A stretch of DNA of 35,611 nucleotides, from NCBI GenBank assembly GCA_947461595.1, contig CANHLZ010000003.1, forward strand, positions 1 to 35,611. Reading direction: 5' to 3'. The position numbers and the translations under genes are program-made. The DNA comes from Bacteroidota bacterium (GTDB lineage Bacteria > Bacteroidota > Bacteroidia > Chitinophagales > Chitinophagaceae). Of the stretch, positions 8,320 through 16,178 are shown in pieces; the first letter of the stretch is position 1; each line of letters begins with the position of its first letter. The notes beneath the pieces were generated by a model that saw only the letters and a program-made list of their open reading frames with translations, ran no database searches and was not told the DNA's origin.

Positions 8320-9330
8320 TTATTTGCCAATTTGTTGCTTAAAAAACTGAAGTTGGTCATTTAATTCCAAATAAGGATACAAATCCAAAAGCTGCTCCGT
8401 TTTAGAGATGCAAGTTTGTAAAAATGCTTGGTGTTGGGTAGACCCTACAAAAAATGGTTTATGGTGCATGGCCAACTGCAATTCCGCCACCTGTTTCATA
8501 ATGTTTTGGGTTTCTTCATTCATGTAAGTTTCCACCAACTTCTCCCAAACATAATTAGAGGCTGCATAATTAGGATGAACCATATCTTCCGAATAGAAAC
8601 GGTAATCTCTTAAATCATCTATAACATATTCATAAGAAGGAAAATACTCGATATTTTTAGAGGCGTTTACCACATCATGTACCGCTTGAATTAAAACAGC
8701 TTTGCTGCGATTGTTTTCCACCAGACCTTCTCTTAAATGGCGCACAGGACTGATCGTAAATACAATATGTAATTGAGGATTAAATACTAATAATTGTTTT
8801 ACTAAATTTTTCAATAATTCAATAAGTTCAAAAGGCTGCATCAATCTCTTATCAAACCAAAGGGCCGGAGCTTTATGATTGTTGGCTACTACTTGACCTA
8901 TGGTGAAAGGGGATTGTTTGTTTAATTGATATACCCATGCAGATCCTAGTGTAATAACTATATGATCTGCATTTTTTAAAAATTGATGTCCTTGAGTGAT
9001 AGAACTATTTATTTTTTCTAAGGATTCATTTATGGTAATTCCTGAAAAACGACTATGGTGGTGCCAACTATTCCAAACATCGTTAAGTGAAAATAAGTCA
9101 GCTTCATGATAAACTTTGTTATCAATACAATCTATTAAGGAATGGGCTACACTAATTGGATTGAATAAAATCCCATGTGGATTTTCTAAAACATTAAATA
9201 AATGAGTATTTAATTTAGATCCAATATTCTCCGAAAAACAAGAGCCAATAAGCAAAGTCTTATCTCGATACCCCATTGGAGTTGCAGATTTTTTGGCTGC
9301 CAGTGTTAATTTAAATTTTAGTTGGCTCAT
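8320..9330 (-). CDS. GSCFA domain-containing protein (SGNH-like hydrolase fold)
   Basis: The family is named for the motif GSCFA; here LLIGSCFSENIG (about residues 26-37) supplies it, with Ser29 as the candidate nucleophile. Further family features are the GSAWVYQ segment near 131, FTISPVRHLREG (about 191-202), and SEDMVHPNYAASNYVWEKL (about 253-271), where the D-x-V-H-P motif supplies the acid and histidine of an SGNH/GDSL-like triad. The 336-residue length is normal. Such proteins are predicted esterases or acyltransferases, possibly acting on polysaccharides; the substrate is not known. No signal peptide is visible, so it is probably cytoplasmic. It sits 14 bases after the rRNA methyltransferase gene. 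Confidence 0.9.
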   Translation of the reverse strand: MSQLKFKLTLAAKKSATPMGYRDKTLLIGSCFSENIGSKLNTHLFNVLENPHGILFNPISVAHSLIDCIDNKVYHEADLFSLNDVWNSWHHHSRFSGITINESLEKINSSITQGHQFLKNADHIVITLGSAWVYQLNKQSPFTIGQVVANNHKAPALWFDKRLMQPFELIELLKNLVKQLLVFNPQLHIVFTISPVRHLREGLVENNRSKAVLIQAVHDVVNASKNIEYFPSYEYVIDDLRDYRFYSEDMVHPNYAASNYVWEKLVETYMNEETQNIMKQVAELQLAMHHKPFFVGSTQHQAFLQTCISKTEQLLDLYPYLELNDQLQFFKQQIGK

Positions 9331-9344
9331 AAAAAGACCTTAGT

Positions 9345-10175
9345 TTATTTACTTGCCGGGAACATTCTTTGTTTCATGGCTTCATATAATATGATACCTG
9401 CCGCCACCGACACATTAAAAGAATCAAAATTAGAGGCCATGGGTATTTTGAAAAAATAATCTGCTGCTTTAGCTAAATAAGGCTGTACACCTCTTCCTTC
9501 ATCCCCCATAATAACACAAGCTGGCAAACAAAGGTCTAATTCATGAATGTTTTTTTCGGCGCGCATTTCACTGGTAAAAACTTGTATGCCGTTTAAGTGT
9601 AATAAATCTACTGCTTTTAAAAGACTCCCTACTCTTACAATATGAATATGTTCTAATGCCCCTGCACTACTTTTAAAAGCTTCTTCATTAAGCGCCCCCA
9701 CTCCTTTGTCAGGAATAATTAAGGCTTGTGCGCCACAACAATGAATGCTTCGTCCAATAGCCCCAATATTTCTTACATCTGTAACGCCATCCAACATTAA
9801 AAATAAAGGGGTTTCTCCTTTGGCTACGACAAAGTCAATTACCTCCTGCAATTCTAAATATTTTACTTTAGAAATAAAAGCCAACACCCCTTGATGATTT
9901 GCTTTACTTAATCCGTTTAGTTTTTCAATGGGCACCAATTGAACTGGAATGCTTTTTTCACGTGCCGCTTGTTTAATTTCACTTAAGCCCTCTCCTTGTG
10001 CATTTTTTTGGATTAATATTTTTTCAATATTTGTGTCAGATTCAAAAGCTTCCAATAATGGTTGACGACCAATTATAAATTTGCGATCGGTAGCAACAGA
10101 GCGCTCCGAATTAAATCTAGGTCTAGGTTTGTAAGGCCTGTCCGATTTTGATTGTCTTTCCTCCATAGATTTCAA
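9345..10175 (-). CDS. rlmB: 23S rRNA (guanosine-2'-O-)methyltransferase, TrmH/SPOUT family (RlmB type)
   Basis: RlmB enzymes methylate the ribose 2'-OH of G2251 in the 23S rRNA peptidyl-transferase P-loop using SAM. After a basic disordered tail (residues 1-30, rich in Arg, Lys and Ser), a substrate-binding domain (FIIGRQPLLEAFES and LSKANHQGVLAFIS, about 33-110) precedes the knotted SpoU domain with its three motifs: LDGVTDVRNIGAIGRS (about 128-143), VIMGDEGRGVQ (about 222-232) and SFNVSVAAGIILYEAM (about 252-267). Length, 276 aa, is slightly above the usual 245-250 owing to the tail. The frame could also start three codons later at a second Met. Target specificity (G2251 versus another site) is inferred from family only. 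Confidence 0.9.
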   Translation of the reverse strand: MKSMEERQSKSDRPYKPRPRFNSERSVATDRKFIIGRQPLLEAFESDTNIEKILIQKNAQGEGLSEIKQAAREKSIPVQLVPIEKLNGLSKANHQGVLAFISKVKYLELQEVIDFVVAKGETPLFLMLDGVTDVRNIGAIGRSIHCCGAQALIIPDKGVGALNEEAFKSSAGALEHIHIVRVGSLLKAVDLLHLNGIQVFTSEMRAEKNIHELDLCLPACVIMGDEGRGVQPYLAKAADYFFKIPMASNFDSFNVSVAAGIILYEAMKQRMFPASK

Positions 10176-10200
10176 AGTTAGTCGATTTAGCTTACTCCTT

Positions 10201-10761
10201 TTACTTTAAGGGCATTTTTGATTGCAACAATTGCCATTTTAAAATAGCTGCCACTGAAATTGCATCAGTAATTTTTCCTTCCATCACCCATTGCAAAACA
10301 GTTTCAAATGGTATTTTTTTAACAGTAAGCTTTTCCGTGTCTTCTGGGGCAGCTTCCCCTGCAATTAAATCCTGTGCAACATATACCACTGCCAATTCAT
10401 CAGATACTGAATTAGATAGATGCATACGTAATATTTCAGTCCATTTTTTTGCTTCAAAACCAGTTTCTTCTTTTAGCTCTCTTTTAGCAGAAGCTAAATA
10501 GTCCGTACCCTCTGGACAACCCCCTTCTGGGATTTCCCAACTATACTCATTTAAAGGAAATCGGTATTGACCTACTAAATAAGTGTTGTCTTCCTTGTCA
10601 ATTACAACAATGCCAATAGCAATATTTTTAAAATGGACTTTCCCATAAATACCTGGAGTGCCCGCAGGAGTAATCACTTGGCAATCTGTTAAGCTAATCC
10701 ATGGATTATCATATACCATTTTTGTACTGATGGTCTTCCAAGGATTTTGTTCCTGTTCCAT
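10201..10761 (-). CDS. Nudix hydrolase, ADP-ribose pyrophosphatase-like
   Basis: Nudix hydrolases of this kind split nucleoside-diphosphate-linked compounds such as ADP-ribose. In this 186-residue protein the Nudix box runs from Gly80 to Phe102 and ends in REL-KEE-TGF, so the metal-binding Glu95, Glu98 and Glu99 are all present. The first Glu of the G-x5-E consensus is Thr86 here. WEIPEGG just before the box and VAQDL later fit the ADP-ribose/NudF-like branch. It is first in a minus-strand cluster, 25 bases ahead of rlmB, and begins just after the metK terminator, so its own promoter must lie in or near that terminator, or it depends on readthrough. Confidence 0.88.
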   Translation of the reverse strand: MEQEQNPWKTISTKMVYDNPWISLTDCQVITPAGTPGIYGKVHFKNIAIGIVVIDKEDNTYLVGQYRFPLNEYSWEIPEGGCPEGTDYLASAKRELKEETGFEAKKWTEILRMHLSNSVSDELAVVYVAQDLIAGEAAPEDTEKLTVKKIPFETVLQWVMEGKITDAISVAAILKWQLLQSKMPLK

Positions 10762-10785
10762 AATTTTTTATTTAGCATTAAAACT

Positions 10786-10818
10786 AAAAATCCCCCCCGA
10801 GCATTCGAGAGGGATTTT
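10786..10818 (-). terminator. Rho-independent terminator of metK
   Basis: On the minus strand AAAATCCCTCTCGA pairs with TCGGGGGGGATTTTT around a four-base loop and ends in a T run. It begins about 16 bases after the metK stop codon and separates metK from the Nudix gene. Confidence 0.85.
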
Positions 10819-10833
10819 ACTATTTGAACTATT

Positions 10834-12087
10834 TTATTTTAAACCGAATGCTTTTTTCACTTTCGCAACATAATCCAATTTCTCCCAAGTAAATAATTCC
10901 ACTTTCATGGTTTTTGATTTGCCGTCTGGAGTAGTGAAAGTTTTAGTCACTGTTTCATTCTTACGACCCATATGTCCATAAGCAGCAGTTTCACTATACA
11001 TTGGTGTTCTTAATTTTAATCTTTGCTCGATAAAGTAAGGACGCATATCAAATACGCTCTCTACTAATTTACCAATTTGACCATCGGTTAATTTTACTTT
11101 CGCAGTACCATACGTATTTACATTGATTGAAGTTGGTTTAGCCACACCAATCGCATATGAAACTTGTACTAATACTTCAGAAGCTACACCCGCTGCTACT
11201 AAGTTCTTAGCTATATGACGAGTCGCATAGGCTGCAGAACGGTCAACCTTACTTGGGTCCTTACCAGAGAAGGCTCCACCACCGTGTGCTCCTTTACCAC
11301 CGTATGTGTCAACAATAATTTTACGGCCTGTTAAACCAGTGTCCCCATGTGGACCACCAATTACAAATTTACCAGTTGGATTAATATGGTACTTAATGTC
11401 GTTGTTAAACAACTTCGCATATTTCTTGTACTTTGCTTTTACTCTTGGTATTAAAATTTCAACAATGTCTTTTTTGATTTTAGCTAACATCTTTGCTTCT
11501 GCATCAAAATCATCGTGTTGAGTAGAAACCACAATGGCATCAATTCTTACGGGTTGATTTTTGTCGTTGTACTCTAATGTTACTTGAGATTTGGCATCTG
11601 GACGTAAATATTTAATGGCTTTGTTCTCTCTTCTTAAAGCAGCCAATTCAATTAAAATTTTGTGCGCTAAGTCTAAAGCCAAAGGCATGAAATCGTCTGT
11701 TTCATTAGTGGCATAACCAAACATCATACCTTGGTCACCTGCACCTTGTTCTTCTTTTTTCTTTCTGTCCACCCCTTGGTTGATGTCAGCAGACTGTTCG
11801 TGAATAGCAGATAAAATTCCACAGCTATCCGCTTCGAACATGTATTCACTCTTAGTGTAACCAATCTTCTTAATTACATTACGTGCAATTGTTTGTACAT
11901 CTAAATAAGCTTTAGATTTAACTTCACCAGCTAATACTACTTGACCTGTAGTAACCAATGTTTCACAGGCTACTTTTGATTGTGGATCAAATGCTAAAAA
12001 ATTATCAATTAAGGCGTCAGAAATCTGATCGGCTAATTTGTCTGGATGTCCTTCGGAAACGCTTTCTGAAGTAAATAAATAAGGCAT
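10834..12087 (-). CDS. metK: S-adenosylmethionine synthetase (methionine adenosyltransferase)
   Basis: MetK makes S-adenosylmethionine from methionine and ATP, releasing phosphate and pyrophosphate; it acts in the cytoplasm as a tetramer. The 417-residue protein has the ATP motif GHPDK at residues 13-17, the methionine-binding hexapeptide within [16 protein letters not shown] (115-130), and the phosphate-binding loop [19 protein letters not shown] (about 267-285). The length is slightly longer than the E. coli enzyme (384 aa), as is usual in this phylum, with an insert near residues 190-235 ([20 protein letters not shown]). It is a single-gene unit with its own promoter motif (12115) and terminator (10786). 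No SAM riboswitch is seen in the 65-base leader. Confidence 0.98.
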   Translation of the reverse strand: MPYLFTSESVSEGHPDKLADQISDALIDNFLAFDPQSKVACETLVTTGQVVLAGEVKSKAYLDVQTIARNVIKKIGYTKSEYMFEADSCGILSAIHEQSADINQGVDRKKKEEQGAGDQGMMFGYATNETDDFMPLALDLAHKILIELAALRRENKAIKYLRPDAKSQVTLEYNDKNQPVRIDAIVVSTQHDDFDAEAKMLAKIKKDIVEILIPRVKAKYKKYAKLFNNDIKYHINPTGKFVIGGPHGDTGLTGRKIIVDTYGGKGAHGGGAFSGKDPSKVDRSAAYATRHIAKNLVAAGVASEVLVQVSYAIGVAKPTSINVNTYGTAKVKLTDGQIGKLVESVFDMRPYFIEQRLKLRTPMYSETAAYGHMGRKNETVTKTFTTPDGKSKTMKVELFTWEKLDYVAKVKKAFGLK

Positions 12088-12114
12088 TTTCTTTTATTTA
12101 GTGGTTGTAAAGTG

Positions 12115-12122
12115 CAAATATA
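12115..12122 (-). promoter_or_regulatory. -7 promoter element for metK
   Basis: The minus strand reads TATATTTG, a full match to TAnnTTTG, 27 bases upstream of the metK ATG. A TTTTT tract lies about 22 bases further upstream in place of a clear -33 TTTG. Confidence 0.5.
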
Positions 12123-12152
12123 TTAATAAAACCAATTTGAATGAAAAACTGT

Positions 12153-13643
12153 CTATAAATCCGAATAATAAATATGAAGCCTCATTCTACGTTTAGAATG
12201 TGTCCCCCCACCTAATCTAACTCTCCCCATGGCCGGCTGGTTTCCATTGGAACTTGATAAATAGTTTTTAGTAGCAGGTAAATTATTTTGTGGACGAGGG
12301 TATACATATTGTATAGAATCATTTACTGGAGCCAATATTCTAAAATCAAAAATAGAATCAGACCTAGAAATGACCCCTTGAACATATCTACTTATACTAA
12401 AATTATAGGTTGCCACATTAGCAACTCCATCAAGGGTTTTATATTGAAGCTGCCCTCCAAATCGACTCATCCCTTCTGCATCATTGGTTCCAGTGAAATC
12501 ATTCGGCACATTTCGAATTCTCTGCGTGGTAGAATCAAAGCTACCTAGGAATAAATAACTAGGAGGTAACAAATATCGCTCTAATATATTTGCACCTGGG
12601 TCCGATGTAACTTGTTCGGCAATTAATTCTGCACGATGAATAATTTTATTTTTAAACGCCTTTAAACCTGGAACTTTTATTTTTACCATAGTGCCTGGGC
12701 TACTTTGCACATATACCAATGAGTCACTAATTTTATTTTTTAAGTGCTTGGCTATTTCAGATCCACTGGTATTTCTTTTAATAAAATTAGCATGCCCATT
12801 ATTGTATATGCTAAATTTAAAATAAGCTACAGCCGTGTCTCTTTTATAACTTGAACTTGTAGTGGAGGTGCTTTTATAATAAAGTGCCAATTTAGTATTG
12901 GTATCATTCAAACTTATTTGAACCAATACATTTTTATTAGAAGTAGGATTAGTAGATAAAGCAAACCCTGGGAAACTAGCACTTAAAGTAGTATCTGAAC
13001 GATAGGCATTGGTTGAATCATAATTACGAATAAACATCCTTGCATAGGAAGATAACAATGGGATTCTAATTTGACTGGCTGCTGCTTCATATCTATTATT
13101 AACAGAATCTCTTGCATGTGTAAAATCTAATGAAAATGGATTAGCTAAAATTGAGCTGGCCTGTATATTATATAATTCCGGATAGTTATTTGCGTATTGT
13201 GTGCCATCAGAAATTAATGGAGTACTATTATCAATTCTTTTCAGGTTCAATACCACAGGTTTGGTCGAATCTCCATAGAACCCTTTATAAGACAATATCA
13301 AAACAGCAGAATCCACTTCTAAACTATCTCGATTCCCTGGAATAGAAAAAGGAAAACTACTAGGCACTAATTGAAAAAACATAGAAGCTTCAGTTGATCC
13401 AAATAAAGCATCGTCGGAAATCGTACCTACAACATGATGATCGGTTCCGTAAATCCTTAATGAATCTGGATAATCTACAGTTGTTGTAATAACGTCTAAA
13501 CTAGTATCTTTTGTATTAAAATAATCTAGCGGGGGCAATAGGCCAAGTCCTATATCGGTTGTACTTATTTTAGTACAGGCCGAAAAAAGAAGAATTGAAA
13601 AAGTAGCTATAAAAAAATTTCTAACTATGATATTCGATGTCAT
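12153..13643 (-). CDS. DUF4270 family lipoprotein
   Basis: The 496-residue protein starts with a lipoprotein signal (hydrophobic FFIATFSILLF, then FSAC with Cys23 as the lipid-modified residue), followed by TKISTTDIGLGLLPP, the characteristic opening of the Bacteroidota DUF4270 family, and by beta-rich repeats such as GTISDDALFGSTEASMFFQL (about 74-93). It is therefore an envelope lipoprotein, probably anchored in the outer membrane. Its biochemical role is unknown. It lies 18 bases after the glycogen-synthase-like gene and is almost certainly co-transcribed with it, from the promoter motif at 14519. The following 65 bases before metK show no clear terminator. Confidence 0.85.
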   Translation of the reverse strand: MTSNIIVRNFFIATFSILLFSACTKISTTDIGLGLLPPLDYFNTKDTSLDVITTTVDYPDSLRIYGTDHHVVGTISDDALFGSTEASMFFQLVPSSFPFSIPGNRDSLEVDSAVLILSYKGFYGDSTKPVVLNLKRIDNSTPLISDGTQYANNYPELYNIQASSILANPFSLDFTHARDSVNNRYEAAASQIRIPLLSSYARMFIRNYDSTNAYRSDTTLSASFPGFALSTNPTSNKNVLVQISLNDTNTKLALYYKSTSTTSSSYKRDTAVAYFKFSIYNNGHANFIKRNTSGSEIAKHLKNKISDSLVYVQSSPGTMVKIKVPGLKAFKNKIIHRAELIAEQVTSDPGANILERYLLPPSYLFLGSFDSTTQRIRNVPNDFTGTNDAEGMSRFGGQLQYKTLDGVANVATYNFSISRYVQGVISRSDSIFDFRILAPVNDSIQYVYPRPQNNLPATKNYLSSSNGNQPAMGRVRLGGGTHSKRRMRLHIYYSDL

Positions 13644-13661
13644 GAATGAATTAATTTGACT

Positions 13662-14480
13662 TTATTTGCCTGCAAGTTCGTTGTATAAATCTAAATACTC
13701 TGTTAAATCGGAATCCCATCCATTGAAAGGAATTACTTTTTTGCCTTTAACAGTCGAAAATTCAGACACAAGTTTTTTGTCTATTACATCAGAACCAAAA
13801 GAGATAGCATCTGAATAAGAAGCGCCTCCTCTAAATAAAGAAGTATTATTTAAATCCTTGAAAGGTTCTAGATCTTTGTCTTTAATATTAGTATTGATAA
13901 GGGCTTTTGTTAAAAAATCTTTATTGAATTTTTCTTCAAATGTATTTTGACCAATGGTGAAAATAGTTTTTGCATTCGAAAAAACAGGCTCCTTTTTGAA
14001 TGCCGTTTTGATATAGGCTGGGATTAAACCAGTCATCCATCCGCTGCAATGAATAATATCTGGAGGCCATCCGAATTTTTTAACTGTTTCTAATGCACCA
14101 CGACAAAAGAAAATGGTTCTCAAGGCATTGTCCTCAAACCATTTTTCATTTTCATCATGAAACAAGTGCTTTCTTTTAAAAAAGTCCTCATTTTCTAAAA
14201 AATAGACTTGTAAACGCGCATTAGGCAAGGAGGCCACCTTAATTTGTAAAGGATAATCGTCGCCGTCCAACTGTACATTGATACCAGAAAGACGAACCAC
14301 TTCATGAAGGCGATGCCTTCTTTCATTAATTACACCAAACCTAGGCATAATACAGCGTACTTCTAGACCACTGTCATTGCTTTTTATAGCGAGCTTATTA
14401 ATGACCTCAGCGAATTCTGTCAACTCTAAATAAGGTGACATCTCCGTGGCGATGAATAAGATTCGTTTTTTTTCAGACAT
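13662..14480 (-). CDS. Short glycogen/starch synthase-like protein (GT5 N-terminal domain only)
   Basis: The protein resembles the N-terminal Rossmann half of GT5 glycogen synthases: KRILFIATEMSPYLELTEFAEVINKLA (residues 4-31) matches the GT5 opening, and EVRCIMPRFGVI (about 40-51) and WPPDIIHCSGWMTGLIPAYIK (about 128-148) follow in the right order. But it is only 272 residues, against about 480 for a full enzyme, lacks the C-terminal nucleotide-sugar-binding half, and has ELTEFAEV where catalytic enzymes carry the ADP-glucose motif K-x-G-G-L-x-D-V. It is therefore unlikely to be a standard glycogen synthase. Short proteins of this kind are, from memory, common in Bacteroidota next to DUF4270 genes, as here. 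No frameshift or remnant C-terminal half is visible downstream. Confidence 0.82.
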   Translation of the reverse strand: MSEKKRILFIATEMSPYLELTEFAEVINKLAIKSNDSGLEVRCIMPRFGVINERRHRLHEVVRLSGINVQLDGDDYPLQIKVASLPNARLQVYFLENEDFFKRKHLFHDENEKWFEDNALRTIFFCRGALETVKKFGWPPDIIHCSGWMTGLIPAYIKTAFKKEPVFSNAKTIFTIGQNTFEEKFNKDFLTKALINTNIKDKDLEPFKDLNNTSLFRGGASYSDAISFGSDVIDKKLVSEFSTVKGKKVIPFNGWDSDLTEYLDLYNELAGK

Positions 14481-14518
14481 TCCGTTTGGGGTTTAACTCA
14501 GTACAAACTTTGAGTGTG

Positions 14519-14526
14519 CAAAGGTA
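14519..14526 (-). promoter_or_regulatory. -7 promoter element for the GT5-like/DUF4270 pair
   Basis: The minus strand reads TACCTTTG, a full match to TAnnTTTG, 38 bases before the GT5-like start codon. A TTTC sits about 21 bases further upstream as a weak -33 candidate. The rest of the 159-base divergent spacer holds short pairings (AAGGG/CCCTT at 14559-14579) and no gene. Confidence 0.5.
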
Positions 14527-14639
14527 CGTAATACTAAGGACTTTAAGAAACGACAAAAAAGGGTAATAAATAAGCCCTTCTACCCTCGTTTATAGACATT
14601 TGGTTGTAAATTGCAGAGTATTGAATTAAATCTTAATGA

Positions 14640-15620
14640 ATGGGTAAATTTCTAAAAATAGCCTTCTTTTTTTTAATAGGCATATTATTGATTTGGTGGA
14701 GTTTACATCAAATTCCCCCTCAAGAATGGGATAAGTTCAAGTTATCTTTAAAACACTCCCGTTTTTGGATAATCATTCCAGTATTTGTTTTATTAGGTCT
14801 TTCCCATTTTTTACGTGCATTAAGATGGCGTTTAATTATGGAACCACTGGGGTACCAACCTGGCATTATAAATACCTATTTAGCAGTGCTCATTGGATAT
14901 TTGGCTAATTTGGCTATCCCTCGTTTAGGCGAAGTTTTAAAGTGTACCCTACTTTCAAAATATGAAAAAGTACCTGCAGATAAAATTGTAGGCACCATTG
15001 TAGCGGAACGTGCTTTTGATGTGCTTTGCTTAGGGCTTGTTTTTTTATTGGCCCTTACATTACAATTTAATGTTATTCAAGCAGGATGGGATCAATTACG
15101 AACTGCTCCAGTAGCTGGCAATACTCCCAATCACACATCAATTCTGCTTGAAATCATCGCAGGCCTGATCGTTGTAATGATTGTTTTATTTTTCATTTTT
15201 AAACATAAATTAACTAAAGCAATAGAAAGTATAAAAAGTATATTTTGGGGTGTATGGGCAGGGATTATGAGTGCCACTAAATTAAAAAAACACAATTTAT
15301 TTTTCGTTTATTCTTTTGGCATTTGGTTTTTATATTTGTTTGCTACCTACATTGGATTATATGGAACCATCGGAACAGAAAGCTCATTTGCAACTGCTAT
15401 TAGTTGTTTGGCTTATGCAAGTATAGGCATGATTATTACACCAGGAGGAATTGGGGCCTATGCCTATTTCATGGCAAAAGTACTTCAGCTAAATGGAATT
15501 GATTACACACTAGGATTAGCCAATGGGACCTTACAATGGTTTTCTCAATTTTTAATAGTTTTAGTTTTGGGTGGTCTTAGTTTAATAATTCTTCCTATCA
15601 TTAATAAACAAACCAAATAG
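14640..15620 (+). CDS. Flippase-like membrane protein (lysylphosphatidylglycerol synthase TM domain family, UPF0104)
   Basis: The 326-residue integral membrane protein has about eight hydrophobic segments (first at residues 5-22, then near 40-60, 75-95, 125-143, 172-190, 220-245, 250-275 and 295-318). Family marks are SHFLRALRWRLIMEPLG (about 55-71), LAVLIGYLANLAIPRLGEVLKC (about 81-102) and ITPGGIGAYAYF (about 264-275). It lacks the C-terminal synthase domain of MprF, so it is the stand-alone membrane domain, thought to move lipids or lipid-linked sugars across the inner membrane; the cargo is unknown. The rfaE2 gene starts one base after its stop codon, so the two are translated from one mRNA, hinting at a link with envelope glycolipid assembly. 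Confidence 0.88.
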   Translation: MGKFLKIAFFFLIGILLIWWSLHQIPPQEWDKFKLSLKHSRFWIIIPVFVLLGLSHFLRALRWRLIMEPLGYQPGIINTYLAVLIGYLANLAIPRLGEVLKCTLLSKYEKVPADKIVGTIVAERAFDVLCLGLVFLLALTLQFNVIQAGWDQLRTAPVAGNTPNHTSILLEIIAGLIVVMIVLFFIFKHKLTKAIESIKSIFWGVWAGIMSATKLKKHNLFFVYSFGIWFLYLFATYIGLYGTIGTESSFATAISCLAYASIGMIITPGGIGAYAYFMAKVLQLNGIDYTLGLANGTLQWFSQFLIVLVLGGLSLIILPIINKQTK

Positions 15621-15621
15621 C

Positions 15622-16110
15622 ATGCGTGCAGTAGAATTAATTGAACAAAAAATTAAAACGATTGAGGAAGCAAAGGCACAAATCAGCGCTTGGAAAGTAA
15701 CTGGAAAAACCTTTTCATTCACGAATGGCTGTTTTGATATTCTACATCCAGGTCATTTATTTTCATTGGCACAAGCCGCAAAAGAAGCCGACTATTTAGT
15801 AGTGGGATTAAACAGTGACCAAAGTGTCCAAAGGTTAAAAGGCACTACTAGGCCCATTAACAACACCCAAAGCAGGGCCAAGGTATTAGCCAATTTATTG
15901 GTGGTAGATATGGTCGTTATTTTTGAAGAAGATACTCCATTGGATTTAATAAAAGCACTTATGCCAGACGTCATGGTCAAAGGTGGCGATTATACTATTG
16001 AACAAATTGTGGGCGCAAAAGAAGTCATTGCTCATGGAGGAAAAGTAATTATCAACCCCATCGTAGAAGGTTTCTCTACCACACAACTGATTGAAAAAAT
16101 AAAAAAATAA
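15622..16110 (+). CDS. rfaE2: D-glycero-beta-D-manno-heptose 1-phosphate adenylyltransferase (stand-alone HldE C-terminal domain)
   Basis: The enzyme adenylylates heptose 1-phosphate to ADP-heptose, used for lipopolysaccharide core or other surface glycans. The 162-residue protein is a single nucleotidyltransferase domain with FTNGCFDILHPGHL (about residues 33-46), including the HxGH motif at 42-45, GLNSDQSVQRLKG (about 60-72), and the lysine-containing VMVKGGDYT (about 117-125). It corresponds to the C-terminal half of bifunctional HldE; the kinase half is not in the window. It is one base downstream of the flippase-like gene and 68 bases ahead of the aldehyde dehydrogenase. An alternative is a generic cytidylyltransferase, but the VKGGDY motif favours heptose. 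Confidence 0.92.
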   Translation: MRAVELIEQKIKTIEEAKAQISAWKVTGKTFSFTNGCFDILHPGHLFSLAQAAKEADYLVVGLNSDQSVQRLKGTTRPINNTQSRAKVLANLLVVDMVVIFEEDTPLDLIKALMPDVMVKGGDYTIEQIVGAKEVIAHGGKVIINPIVEGFSTTQLIEKIKK

Positions 16111-16178
16111 TAATTGAATCTACTTTTAAGTTAGTTCAAGAATTATCAAATCCCTTACATTTAAAAAATAATATTGTT

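Noticed and set aside
10088-10175. Basic Arg/Lys/Ser tail of the rRNA methyltransferase as a separate small gene or wrong start
   Set aside because: Such disordered basic N-terminal tails are common in TrmH-family enzymes, and the spacing to the upstream Nudix gene fits this start.
14559-14586. Competing short pairings AAGGG/CCCTT and AGGGTA/TACCCT before the flippase-like gene, as a possible attenuator
   Set aside because: The stems are five to six bases, AT-rich around, with no T run and no leader peptide; too weak to call.
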